Shown here in pieces: positions 21,119-32,979 of a stretch of DNA of 64,000 nucleotides (its first letter is position 1; the number at the start of each line of letters is the position of its first letter). A program made the translations under genes and the position numbers. The notes beneath the pieces were generated by a model. The model worked only from the letters and a program-made list of their open reading frames with translations. It was not told the DNA's origin and did no database searches. The stretch comes from Plectosphaerella cucumerina (taxonomy: Eukaryota > Ascomycota > Sordariomycetes > Glomerellales > Plectosphaerellaceae): positions 6,758,001-6,822,000 of the forward strand of contig JAGPXD010000002.1 in the NCBI GenBank assembly GCA_020746995.1. The letters are read 5' to 3'.

Positions 21119-22404
21119 TTGGCAATTCGCCCTTTTGGACCTGGCCGTGCTTCCCGGTGTGACCGAGGCCTCTGGCGCCGGATTAACCTCACAAGTGAGG
21201 CCAAAACAGCAAGACTGCTCGAAGGGTGTTGTCAAGTACTAGCAAGGAAGATTTCGAGGCTTTTCCAATTGCACAACGTAAGCGGCGCTACCATAGTAGG
21301 AAGAGGAGAGCACGGGGTGTGGCTGATGAAGCCGGCCAACGTTAGGTTGGGGAACAACGTTTTGCAGTTCAGGGGCGGGGAGCAACAGTCAGCCTGCCAT
21401 CAGTGCCATGTAGCATCCGGCCTCACTTTCGCCCCTCATTACCAAACTGCTTCACCCGCATGATGCGGAGCTTGACCGGTGTGGGCAGGTCAGCCTGCGG
21501 GTGTTCACATCCAGGTGTGCTCAGGGTGGGTGCTGTTACGCCCTTTAGAGTTCAGCCAGCGCAACAGGGTCTCCTGGATCCCCGACTTTTCTCGGTGTTG
21601 TTGGAGCCAAGGGGGCGGGGATAATGACACTGGTGGTTGGGGCAGGAATGCGGCTCCCTGATTGAGCGAGATGCAGGGTCCGCACCGCACCGGAAGGCAT
21701 TCCGATGACCTGGATATTGTCCGAGCATGACAGGTTGCACCTTGCCGGTGCGGCTTTCGTCCCAGGGCATTTGCCGCCAGCGCTAGCAACCCAGCGACAG
21801 CTTTGAAGAAGCCGTGCGGAGGCGGCATGTTGTTGTTGACTTTGCTCTCCCCCGTCAGACTGCGGTAGTCCTGAAGAGGATTGGGCGTGAGGCCGGCCGA
21901 TTTCTCGTGGAAACTCAATTGCAGGCCATGGGGAGCCTTTCCGAGTTGGTCGTTTGCGCAACGAGTCTCATTGGTGCAGGAACGAGATGAGGGGCGAAAT
22001 AGCAAGCGGTTGACGACCGGTGCTGATGCGCCTCACAGTCTTACCCGTCGCCCAACGACCTGGTCAAGCTGGTTAATGAATTGATCGCTCAAAATTTGCC
22101 CGACGGCCTTGCACTGCAAAGTTTATGTGACTTGCACGTAAGCAGTTCATCGTAATGACAGCTGGTGGACGTCGAGGGTGGAGCCAGTCGTCGAAGCCAC
22201 CAACATCCTAGACAACCTGACAACCACGTCGCTTCACATGCAGGAGAAGGCCGTGGTCTCGGAAGGGGTGGCAGTCGGAGTCGGCTTCAGGTCCGCAATG
22301 GCTCCAGCTATTCAGGGTCTGCCCGTGGGGCGGCGGACTCCAGACTTTTATTGTCAGGAGGGGCAGGTGTCATACGTGTGACGTCAGGCGCTGCGCTGGA
22401 TTGA
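21119..22404 (+). pseudogene. Possible decayed gene, exon-like fragments
   Basis: Several pieces read like protein but do not join into an intact gene. The frame at 21119-21463 ends with a Cys-x2-Cys motif (SACHQC) after NVRLGNNVLQFRGGEQQ. A 99-nt segment at 22039-22137 is flanked by a CACAG acceptor and a GTAAGC donor and encodes the natural-looking NDLVKLVNELIAQNLPDG. A further frame at 22178-22381 encodes EATNILDNLTTTSLHMQEKA. The two right-hand pieces are in different phases and the gap between them is too short for a normal intron. I do not recognise the family; a distant resemblance of the Cys-x2-Cys part to fungal zinc-binding domains of unknown function is only a guess. It could be a relic or a misread noncoding stretch. 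Confidence 0.25.
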
Positions 22405-25400
22405 CGAACAATGAAGGGATCCTCGCGTCGACAGGCCGATCACAGACTGAGTCGATGGTGTTGACACATGGGTTGGGTGGGCGATGGGAGGCAGGCTTGA
22501 TGTCGGCCGGAGACCCGTGGCGTCCTCGCTGTATGCTTGGTGCTGAGCATCCAGCGATGTGGCGGCTCACACATCTGCCGTGTTACGTACCGGTAGTAGT
22601 GCCGTTTACTATGGACAGTCTCAGAGGATCGGTCCCGAGAAAACTCGCCCCATCAATCGAGGAGAGTACGATGCAGCCGGCTTGAAGGCGTTCTCCGGTC
22701 CACGAGGTTGACCGATGGAGGCGGGCCGGGGTAAGTGGAACGGTAAGGTTTCGACGAAGGGAGGGTCGTCGGATACCGGCGTCGTCTTTCCCCATTTCCG
22801 GACAAGCGGCAAGCCCCAGGGTTAGCAGGCCGGCCCTGGGGCAGGGGACCTTCCGTCAATCTCACGGTGAGAGGGCGTCGTTGGCTCGCAATAACCACCT
22901 GCTTCCTCGTACCGATCATTTCCGTAGCGCCACGGTTTCAAGCGTGCGGTGCGGCGCTCTGCATCCCTCGTCAAGGTCAAGACCTTGCAGGTTGGTTGCT
23001 GGTGGTGGTGTGGCGTCCCAGTTTGTGCTCGCGCAGTCCTGAGTTCCACTGGCCAAGCAATCAAATGCCAGAGGGGGCGTGCGTCCAAGTGGCCGAGCCC
23101 GGATCAGCCGTTTTTCAAAGGTCTGGACCGTTGAAGACCAGGGGGAGAGACTCCTAGGGAGGGGCACGGGCAATAATGACGTCGGCATGAGGGAAAGGTG
23201 AGCATGAGTACCAGAAGGGGTATTGTCGTCGGCAAAGGCGCTTGATAACCATATCCAGCAAAATCAAGAATCAAAATGTTCATCGAATACTGGCCAGAAG
23301 ATGTCAACCATGACCGACAGACGTGGAGCTCGCGACAGCTTCGAAGCCTGGGGTAGCGAAAGAAGGGTCCTTCTCGCGTTTCTGCAGGGATCCGTTCGGA
23401 AGCGGTGGAGGAGGGTGGCTTGGGCTGCCCCCGGCCTTCAAGTTGACTGGCTGATGCGCACGACCCTTCCTTTTGGAGTTCCACCGTCGGGGTTCATCCA
23501 GGCACAGGCCACAGACCAGAAGGAGCAGGGCAAGCAGGCACTCCTCCCTCCCGCGTGCTGGTTGAATGTCGATCACGGATGGAAAGCAAAGACAAATCGC
23601 GTTGCATCGCATGACCTCGCATCTTGTCGCTGTCGCGAGAAGTGCCGCCGCAGACCGCCTCCGACAGGGCCCGTTCTACTTTTCGCGCCCGTTCGACCTG
23701 TGCTTCTCATGCGATGCCGAAGGATGGTGCTGTCTCTGGTGAGGAGATGGTCAGACAGAGGAGGACGGAAGGAAAGGACGGATGACGTCAGTCGCTGTCT
23801 CACGGGAGTTCGTGAGGCGCGACGGGAGTGGCCGTGGGCGAGGAAATTAGAGAGATTCCGTCCGGACCAGTCGCTCCGGCCGCATCAGTTTGTTACTGCA
23901 CGCGTGCGTCCCTGACAATCACGATCGCTGATCTGGCGGGGTGATCAGAGGTGGACAGGCAGGCAGACGGGCAGGCGGGTTTGTCCTCGTACGGGAGGGA
24001 CTCAAGGGTCTGCCTGCATCGGAGGAAAAGCTCTGCACACAAAGGCAGAGCACGGGACCGTCTGAACCACCATCGGTCAGGGAAAACGGGGCGAGGGCGG
24101 GACGGCGGCAAGCGGCGTCGCGACAGCTGACTCCCAAGGATGCGGCGGAAAAGGGAAACCAGGGCGTGGGTGCTGTAGATTCCAGGGCTCAACATCTATC
24201 CGGCTGCGGTCGCTTGAGTGCCGAGTCGGGGGGTGGACGTCCTGTGCCCTGATTTCTGTGCGCGATGCATGTCCGTTCCAGAAGGGATCAGAGGTCTGCT
24301 GGGTCGAAACGGGGTTTAGCCACAGCTCAGGGTCAGGACCGTCAGTGTTGAGATCGTGATTTATGGTGGCGCATCAGAGAAGAATATGGCAGTGGAACAC
24401 GATAAATCGGCGATGAGAGGGGGGAATGGTTTGGACAAGAGGCAAGGGGGGGTGGGCTTACCCCAGCAGCTTGACAGGGCTCAACGGGGCGCCCTGTCGC
24501 AGAAAAGTCGGTAGGGGGTGTGCGTAGACTGGGCGAGCCGTAACAGAGCCAAGACGTCGGACGCCAGGAGCGGGCACGGTTTGCGGGCCCGACGGTCGAG
24601 GGAAGTGGCCGACGACGCCGCGGGGCCTCAGCTCAGTGATGGGCGGGCAACGGGGGGGAGGGGGAAAACAATCCCAAAGGGGGCCTCCCTCCTCCTTCCC
24701 CCAGTGCCCGATATACCAGCCACACCCAGGGCGGCTTGAAAAAGTTGGGGGAAGCTGGGGTGGGGTACCGTCCTTAGTGCAGCGAAAGGGGCGGCTAGTG
24801 GGGCGGCGCTAGAGCATTATCCCGATCCTCTGCCATTTTTTTGATCGCGATGTCAAGTCTTGGGCACGCTAGCAGAGCACCAAAAGGCCCTTCGCCCCGG
24901 CCTTCGTGCCCCTGGACCCTTATTTTTACAAGTACAGGAATTCGTTCCTTGTCCTGCGGTATCACCACGAAACCACGACGTCATAACGAATCGGCGGCAC
25001 CACATCAGGGACTCAAGACCCCTCTCACTAGGGCGGGCTCCTGGTCGCTTGCTAGCTCCCCCGGGTCGCCGTCCCCGGAAACTGGCCGGGGCGGTCCCCC
25101 CAATGTTGCTCCTGCACCTGCTCGACCCCCCCCTCCCTCCCTTTCTCAAGGGGGGCACCGGCAGGCAAGTGCTTGCCATTTGGTTACGGCGCGCTGGATG
25201 GCTGGCACTCTCTGAGATTATTTCCATCGTCTGCGGCGCGCACCACCACGTTGCCAGCAAACGCAAGCAGGAGAATCCTGCTCGGCTTGTTGGAAATGCC
25301 ATGTTCGCTAGGCCCAGGCCAAGTCCGCAGGCGCCGGCGGGATGCGGCCGGTGCTTGCTGATTGGGCGCACGTTTTTTGGAAGCACACCCACTGCCCCTC

Positions 25401-28400
25401 GACCTTGTCTTGTCCCCTTGGCCCTGTCCTTCCGAGAAGCTTCGGACAAGACCCATTCCCTGCAAACCCCGTCAAGTCTCCCGGGCTCGACTCTCCCCCG
25501 GCCCCCCGAGAGGGAGGGCTTGCTGACCGGAGGGGATGGGATTCATTTGGGCGATGCGACTGTGATAAGTGTGCAGTCAGGACCGGGAGGGGCGTTATCG
25601 CGAGCGCGAGCGCGAACGCCGCCGTCGGACAATACAGTCAACGCGCGTATCGAGGCAATTCGTCATCGAGGCGGCACCTGTCCCCCACGACAAACACGAA
25701 AAGAAATCGAATTTGATGACACAAAGGAGGCGGCTCCAAGCCGTTACCACATGGCGGGGGACGTGACATGTCAAAACTCAGAGTCCAGTTTTTTCCGCGA
25801 TGGCGAGATGGCCACTTTCCCATGATGGCTGCCTACCGACATGGACACGCCATGCGATGCGTTTTCGTTTCGCGCTGGTTTGCTTTTCTTCTCGGAGGTG
25901 TTGCTCCTTTTCGTCGCCGCAGCAGCATCCATGATCAACCGATGATGATGGTGTGAACGCGATTGTGTCTTGGAGCTCTCATTGGCCGGAAAGAGGTCCG
26001 ATGATTTGCCCAGCGGACCAGAGTGGTGTGTGGCTCTGCCAGGTGGCTGTGGAGCTCAACGGCGCGGGGGGGCTTGTCGATATCGGTTCACATGCACCGC
26101 GATTGCATTGTCGGTCCTTTCTGCTCTGTCTGGTCAGTCCATCCCGGGTCAGGGTCCGTCGAGCAATGCAACGGCTCACTCAGTCGACATCCCGCGTACC
26201 GCTAGGGGGCTTGCTCCGTTCAGCTTTGAAATCGGTGGTGGTGGTGGTGGTTGCGTCCCTTTGCCGCCCCTCCATCCTAGTGTGTTCCCCCCCGCTTGTA
26301 TCGACATGGATCAAAAGCAGGGTCAGGAGCGCATGCGAGTTGGCAATTCCCATCATCGACCGATCCACGATTTCTGTGACCGGTGACCTGGACGCATTTG
26401 GGGCGCCGTGTCAGGGGTGGTTAGGTTTTGGTGCAAGAAAAAACAAAATTGGCCGATCCGAGGCCGCTCAACGCTGTACCGCTCCTAGCGGTGAAACGCG
26501 GGGAGACGACCTGCGAGCATTTCAGCAAAGACGACGCAACCGGCAGCACTTGATACATAGAATCTCTCAGCTATTTGGCCGAGATATTTCTGGCACAACG
26601 GCGCTCGAGAGCTGAAGCCATCTCGGAGCCCCCGTTTATGCCAACAGAGGGAGGTTCAGCCGAGGCTTGACCTGGACTTTTCCCTCTTTGCTCTCGGAGT
26701 GTCTTCCATTTCTTCCTTGCTGAGGTTGTTGGGCTTCTTTCAAAACCAGGCACGGCTATGCAGAGTGGGTCACAGAGAAACTCGAGGATCAGAAGGCTGA
26801 CCAGTCATCGTCTATCCTGCCCAAGGGTCAGCTCGATCTCGTCGATTATTGGCTACGGAGTCCAGTTCCCTCGCGCGTGTAGAGACCGATCGCCGATCGA
26901 CCCAAGGCCCGGGATGGGATCGTCGGACACTTGCACACCTCTAGCCTCGCTTCTTTCGGGGCGCCCTAGTTTGGATGATCACCGAACCCGCGGGAGACCT
27001 TTGATCCCCATCCTGATTCCCAAGACCTCGCTGCTGCGAGTACGCGCATTGTTCCGTGGACTGTGGCTGCTGGCATGGCAACCTGGAAGACAATCCTGCA
27101 CACCGACGATCGATGTCTTCTCGATGTTCCGTGAGGGAGCCACACAACTGAAGATCATCTCTTCCTTTCCCAGGACCCCTTTTCTCGTGCCCGCCCGTCT
27201 GGCACCTGCCATCGTCCTGTCCACAGTCAGGGGAAAGACGAGGGTTGACCAGTGGCAGTTCGCATGTTCTCCCCGGATCCCCGCGGTACCTAGCCGTCTC
27301 GTCTCCGTGACGCCATCCCCTATGACGACATGGCCTCCATCGCCTCGGGGCAAGCTGTGGGTATCAATTCTTTCAGTCCCTCACTCCCGTTCTACCGACC
27401 GATGAAAAGGGAAGGCCGGACTCGGTGGGGGTAGGTAAACGGGGCTGGAAGATGAAGGGTCCGTGAAGGGGACCGTCACCCGGCCTCGGTAAGGGGCGAG
27501 CGGTAGGGGGGCGTGTGCTTCCCGCCCAACGTCCATCCTCCAGGGGCTTGCATCGTGATCGAAGGGGCCAGACCTCTCGCCTGGACGCATCTCTCACTCT
27601 GGGCCCTGTTTCCATCGAGATATGCCATGTTTCTCCCCCGGCAGCGCCTTTGACGTCATCCCCACGGTTCGGACGATGGGTGTGCGGCGGCGGCTCCAGG
27701 CTCCCTCAGGTCTCGTTTCCCATGCCATCGGACAGGGCAGGTTGGGGTGGAAGTTGTCAAGCAGCTCTCGAGCCCCGGGGCTTTTGCTCCTGCTGAGCAC
27801 CTGAGCTCTCCCAGACACAGACAGCCCTAAGAATAAATCATCCTTTTGCGCTCGCAATGCGGGAGGGGGCCATGCAGGGTCCGGGTCCGAGTCTCAAGTC
27901 AAGGGTCCACGTCCCTTCAACACAACCATTCGTGTTGGACGATGGACTGATCGATCGAATGAAGATTTTGACTCGGCAGGCTTAACATTGCATCTTTGGG
28001 CTTAACAGCGCATTGATTATAGAGACAGGACGGCGAGCGTCTTGTTGAACTGGCCTCTGGCGAGAGACCTTTGCTACTGTCAGCACCCAGAACGCTAGGG
28101 ACCTGGCCATATGGCTTACCAAGTAGGATCCCCCTTTTGTGGCGATAATTGCGAGTCCGGCAGGATGCGGCACAGTCAAACCAGAGACTGAGAATCTTAC
28201 AAGCAAAGTGCCGCGTGCCCTCGGAGCCAGTCCTTGAGGTTTGGGTTCGAGTCGATGGCAACAACTTGATCTGGCGTGGCTCCCAGAACAGTTTCCTCGT
28301 GTGGCGCCTTCCTTCCCCTCAAGCGGCGCAAGCTAGGGACACACCCGTGGCGACGGGCGTGCACGATCGGTGGATCAGCCCCATAAGCCTCTTGGTCCAC

Positions 28401-29180
28401 CCCCTCCCCTGGGAGGCGTGGGCACACCACAACGACCCGTGGTTGCCCTGCCCTGCCCTGCTCCAGGGCCGCCCGTGTCCCGTCGTGGGCGGACGACCGG
28501 GTTGTGTCCAAGTTGCGTCGCGTTGCGTTGCCCCCCTTCTTCCCCTTCCAACCCTTCCCTTCCCTTCCCCCCTCCTCCGTCCCGTACTGCGTACCCCTCA
28601 CCTCACCTTCCCAGGCTCCCCAGTTCCCTGCCGCCAAGGGGTGCCGCACCTGGCCGTGTGCCTGTCCACACCCTCGAATCCCTGCCCAGCTCCTCTTCGA
28701 CTAGCGCCTTCTCCTCTAGGGACACCCACACCTGGTCAAGGTTCTCTAGGCTTTTTTTCCATGGGCTTTCATGCGGCAGCTCCATTTCCCATCCCCGTCA
28801 GGTACTCCTTCACCCCCCTCCCACCTCGCTCACCATCCACCACCATCCCAACCAGCCGTTCAAGGTCTATATACGTTCCCTCCTCGGACACACCTGTTTG
28901 TTGCTCTGCCTCGACTTTCCCATCTACCTGTCTACCTCTACACTCGTTGCTCTCCCCGCCGCAACACCTCGACCTCACAACACCATCACCACCCTGACTT
29001 GACAGGATCAAACGTCACCGCCCACAACAAGCAAAACATCATCTCCCGGAACTCTCGGACCTGACACCACAGGCCGACCTAGACCACCACCGCCAGCATC
29101 CCCCAGACGGCTTGCTCCCCCCCTTCTCTCTGCTCAGTACCCCCACGGAGCTTCAATCTACACATCCTACTCTAGCCACC

Positions 29181-30068
29181 ATGATGCAAGCAAGAGACGC
29201 CTCTGGCCGCCAGGTCTCCCTCCTCAATGACGATACCTCGACCTCCTCCCAACGCCCCAGCTACACCGCAGCCAGCCATGCTCTTTCCCAACCGTACCAG
29301 TCGGCCCTCCGAACTGGCTCTGCCTCTCCCAACACCCCCGAGCTGATGCGTTCGGACTCGTACGACTCCAACATGAGCACCGGCCCTGCCTCTCCCCTCA
29401 CTCCCACCGCCTACGAGTTCGGCCGCAGCCAAGCCTACGCTTCAGGGCAGCCCTTCTACGAAGAATACGAGGCCTCGGCGAAACGTCCTGCCTACGCAGC
29501 GACAAGCCGATCCAACTCGTACGACGATGATGCCGCCTCTACATCAGTCCTTCCTGACAGGCCCGGCAAGCGGTACCCTTGCCGCTACCGCGACAGCCAC
29601 GGCTGTGAGAAGACCTTCACTACGTCTGGTCATGCCTCGAGGCACTCCAAGATCCACACCGCCGAGAAGGCTGTCCAATGCACCTTCCACGGCTGCCAGA
29701 AGAAGTTCACCAGGGCCGACAACATGAAGCAGCACCTCGAGACCCACTACAAGGATAAGTCCCGGTCCTCGGGCTCCGGAAAGTCCTCGTCGCGCGCTTC
29801 CCTCGGCGGCCTGTCGGCTACCGCACGGCGGTCGTCATCGTCCGGCCGGACACACAGCGCTCGTGTCGTCGCCGCCCGCGAGCAGGCCGCCTGGGATAAC
29901 GAGCAGTACGGCGTGTCAAGGACACCGCCTCTGCCCTCGCCCGTCGTCGGCGCCTGGGACCTGCGCGCGCTCAACGCCCCGCTCATGAGCAGGCCTAGCG
30001 CAGCGCGCACCCCGAGCAGCGGCCTCGACGCCCTGGCCATGGCCATCGCCTGCCAAGAAGCATCCTAG
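29181..30068 (+). CDS. C2H2 zinc-finger regulator, Nrg1/CSP-1-like
   Basis: A single exon encodes 295 residues. Residues 1-125 are Ser/Thr/Tyr-rich with several SP sites. Two adjacent C2H2 fingers follow: C134, C142, H155, H159 and C167, C172, H185, H189, with linker HTAEKAVQC. The first finger has a wide seven-residue Cys spacing. After the fingers comes a Ser/Arg-rich basic segment and a short C-terminal tail. The finger pair, with TTSGHASRHSKIHT followed by FTRADNMKQHLETH, resembles the Nrg1-type repressors and, from memory, Neurospora CSP-1, a clock- and light-linked repressor. That assignment is tentative. The ATG at 29181 sits in a GCCACC context; the next codon is also ATG. The long gene-free upstream DNA and CT-rich leader fit a regulated transcription factor. 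Confidence 0.85.
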   Translation: MMQARDASGRQVSLLNDDTSTSSQRPSYTAASHALSQPYQSALRTGSASPNTPELMRSDSYDSNMSTGPASPLTPTAYEFGRSQAYASGQPFYEEYEASAKRPAYAATSRSNSYDDDAASTSVLPDRPGKRYPCRYRDSHGCEKTFTTSGHASRHSKIHTAEKAVQCTFHGCQKKFTRADNMKQHLETHYKDKSRSSGSGKSSSRASLGGLSATARRSSSSGRTHSARVVAAREQAAWDNEQYGVSRTPPLPSPVVGAWDLRALNAPLMSRPSAARTPSSGLDALAMAIACQEAS

Positions 30069-30998
30069 GTCCCTGCCGCCTCATTATTACATGAGCTCAT
30101 CACACATACCTGCCCGGCTCCCACCCACCCGGGCTTTCTCTATACCTCTTTTCTGAAAGCGACCGGTGATCAAAAGCTCGCTTGTACAAAATTTCATTCC
30201 CGGCACAGCATTTTCATGTTGCTCTTCAACGGGTCACGGCGTTACAGGGCCTAACCGGCACGGACGTGGTTATGTCAGGATATCTGTTTTCTCTACGACG
30301 TCTATTACAGGGCTTGCAACGCAAAAAGGGCGCAAAGCATACGAATGGCGTTCCTGGTACTGGCCGGCAAACACGAACGGGTCACGGCAACACACACATG
30401 AGGCGTTTCAAAATGCCGGAGTTTACGGAGTCTCTTTATATCCCTCTTGTTTTGTTTTTCCTATTTGATATCCCTCGCGAGCCAGGGCGGAAGCCCGGCT
30501 GTCAAGCGGACCGGACATGGGACACGGGACACGACGGTCGGGAGCGGTGTTGAAACGGTGTACAAGAGGCTTCTTTGCCTCATACGCCACATCCTCCATG
30601 GACCATAAGCAGCCACGGGGAAGCTCGTTGGCTGACGGGACACGAGCATGACGACAAGCACACAAGGGGCAGAGTCGTTCATGGTGTCGAGCAACCCTCA
30701 CGGGTGCTCAGGGGCTTTGACCCCCAGGAAATGTAGATTTTCGAGTTGGACGCCTGGTGGACGACTAGGCGCAATGGAATCAAACATCTTGAACCAATTC
30801 AAACTTTCCAATCGCTCTGTGATGCTCTTGTATAACGTCAAGCTAGGGACACCAACATTCTCAAGCATTCGCAGCTCCTCCTTTCTGGGTTCAGGATTTT
30901 GCTTTATTTCGTTTTTTAATTTTGTTGTTACCGAATTATTTTCTAGTTGCTTCCTGATTTACTTCATCTTGTCGCAAGCTCCCACCATCCCCAGCGCG
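30069..30998. other. Intergenic between convergent genes, no gene seen
   Basis: The region holds the 3' sides of the C2H2 gene (+) and of acetate kinase (-). A T-rich patch at 30890-30965 lies just past the acetate kinase stop codon and may belong to its 3' UTR. No further gene is supported. Confidence 0.5.
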
Positions 30999-32311
30999 TC
31001 ACCACAGCGCATCGTTCTCGGCGCAAAGCTTGGCCATCTCCAACTGCTCGTCCGTGTGACACACGAGCGTCTTCCTGCCCGTGCCCTCGGCCCTTCCAAC
31101 CTCCTTCACGACGCCATCGAGCTTTGAGCCGTTCAGGCCTCCGTCAAGGGCGAATCCGAGACAGCCGACCTGATCGACGACACGGCGACGGAGCTCGGCA
31201 CCCTTCTCGCCGATACCGCCGGCGAAGACGAGGGCGTCGACCTCGCCGCGCAGGGAGACGAAGTATGTGCCGATGAAGCCGCAGATGCGGTCGACGAAGA
31301 TGTCAAAGGCGAGCTTATGCGCGGGGTCGTCCGACTGGGAAATCTTGCCAAAGTCGGTGGTGCCCGTGAGAGCCTTCCAGCCGCTCTCCTTGTTGAGGAT
31401 CTCTTCGGCGCGGGAGATGTGGAGGTCGGCCGTCGAGGCGGGGGAGAGCTTGCCGACGTCGCTTGCGTAGTGGAAGACGAGACTGTGACGCGCAAGGTGC
31501 GTTGTTTAGCAAGCTACAGACCAGAGCGGGGTTTTCGTCAGACATACCTTGGGTCGACGCTGCCGCTCCTTGTTGCGCCTGGAAGGCCAGCGACGGGGGT
31601 CAGCCCCATGCTCGTGTCGTAGCTCTTGCCGTTCTTGATGGCACAGGCGCTGGCTCCGCTGCCGAGATGGAGGGCGATGATGTTCAGCTTGGAGGGGTCC
31701 TTGCCGAGGAACTCGGCAACCGAGCGCGTGATGAAGGAGTAGCTGATGCCGTGGAATCCGTACTTCCTGAGGTGGTTCTTCTTGGCGATCTCCTGGTTGA
31801 TGGGATATGTCCGGATGTGCTCGGGAATGTCGGCATGGAACTGGGTGTCGAAGCAAGCCACGTTGACGGCATCGGGGAGCTGGTCTATGCATGACCTGAC
31901 GATGGCCAGGGCAGGTGAGTTGTGCAACGGGGCGAGGTCGCTCAGTTCCTCCAGGTGGTGATATGTATCCTGTGTGATGAGCTGTGACGACTTGTAGTCT
32001 CCGCCGTGCACGATGCGATGGCAAGTGATGCCAATGTCGTCCTTCGATTTGATGTCCGGGAGGTTGGGGTCGTCGATTAGGGTCTTGAGTAGGAGCTTGA
32101 ATGCGTCATCTTGGGACTTGATGTCCTGGGTGAGTTCTTCGTTCTTCTTGACCGTCTCGCCGCCGCGAGAATATGACAGGCTCGCGGGCGGCGCCGTGAG
32201 GCCATTGACCTGGGTTTCGGCAACCTGACGAGGTGTTTGTTGGAACTCGGCCTTGTACACGGAAATCTTGACGGAGCTGGAGCCCGCATTGATTGCGAGA
32301 ATTGACTTCAT
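30999..32311 (-). CDS. Acetate kinase
   Basis: Two exons on the minus strand (32311-31548, 31482-30999) give 415 residues, typical of the AckA family (ASKHA fold). The start reads MKSILAINAGSSSVK, the conserved phosphate-binding N-terminus. Later signatures include ITCHRIVHGGDY, ACFDTQFHADIP, RKYGFHGISYSFI with the catalytic-region His, ALHLGSGASACAIKNGKS, and FAGGIGEKGAELR near the C-terminus. It interconverts acetate plus ATP with acetyl phosphate plus ADP. In filamentous fungi it is known to act with phosphoketolase, which is not present in this window. The 65-nt intron (31483-31547) begins GTATGT, and phase is preserved across the VDPS site. The distribution of this enzyme among fungi is patchy, but base composition here does not differ visibly from neighbours. 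Confidence 0.96.
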
Positions 32312-32979
32312 CGTGACCCCGTTTCTTGTTCCAATGCGTGTGAGGCTTCAAGTGAACAGAATGAGACCAGCTGTGGGTTGTGGTGGAGGAGGGACACCGC
32401 GTCATCCGGCGAGGGTTGGGGTGTTGGCTGACTTTATGTCGTCTACCCAAGTAGGCAAGCGTTGTGGTCTGACGCAGATGCGGGAAGAAGCACCTGTTCC
32501 CGACATGGCAACGGGCGGGAGACGCGCCGTCCGCCCTAGATCCGAGCGGTGCGCGATATTGTCTAATGCATGTGGCCAGCCTCTGGCAAGCATCAGGTGC
32601 AGTTAAACAGCTTGTTTTCGTATAAGTTCGCCTGATCGGGGCCAACAAGCACCGGCCGCGCGCGAGACTGGTTGGCGGGGTTGGTGGCCTGATGGATGAA
32701 CGCGGAGGATGAGGGACGAACAGGGTGGGGGAAATTCCACACCCGCATGTGGTGACGTCGTGGCCGGCGCGCCCCCGCTGTCAACCCGGAAGTGACAGCC
32801 ACCGGGGTCGCCGCTAAATGGTCCCGGTGACAGGTCTCCACCCACCCGGGGCCCAGCCTGATGGTCGGGCCTTTTTCGCTCCGGGTTGATCACCAACGTG
32901 CGGCGTCCGTGTGGCATTGTCAAACGACTGCCGGTGGCCCGGGCGGCAGAGATCCGGGTCTCTTGCTGTCTCTCGACTC
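32312..32979. promoter_or_regulatory. Acetate kinase promoter region
   Basis: These 668 bp hold the 5' side of acetate kinase and the 3' side of the unknown gene, both on the minus strand. No TATA box or obvious regulator site was recognised, and no open frame is convincing. Confidence 0.4.

Larger units (their letters stand above)
20306..29180. other. Gene-poor region of 8.9 kb
   Basis: No confident protein gene was found. Notable content includes a 10-bp hairpin at 20442-20466, a relatively AT-rich patch around 20480-20770, an inverted-repeat element at 20664-21005, and exon-like fragments at 21119-22404. A GGT triplet run sits near 26232-26250, and a strongly pyrimidine-rich tract at about 28530-28620 continues into the leader of the C2H2 gene. 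The longest frame (24860-25825) opens at a non-ATG codon and has no domain. Long upstream regions are common for regulatory genes, so part of this may control the C2H2 gene at 29181. Confidence 0.5.

Noticed and set aside
24860..25825. 321-codon plus-strand open frame in the gene-poor region
   Set aside because: Starts at a non-ATG codon, is Pro/Arg-rich without domains, and no splice sites or neighbours support it.
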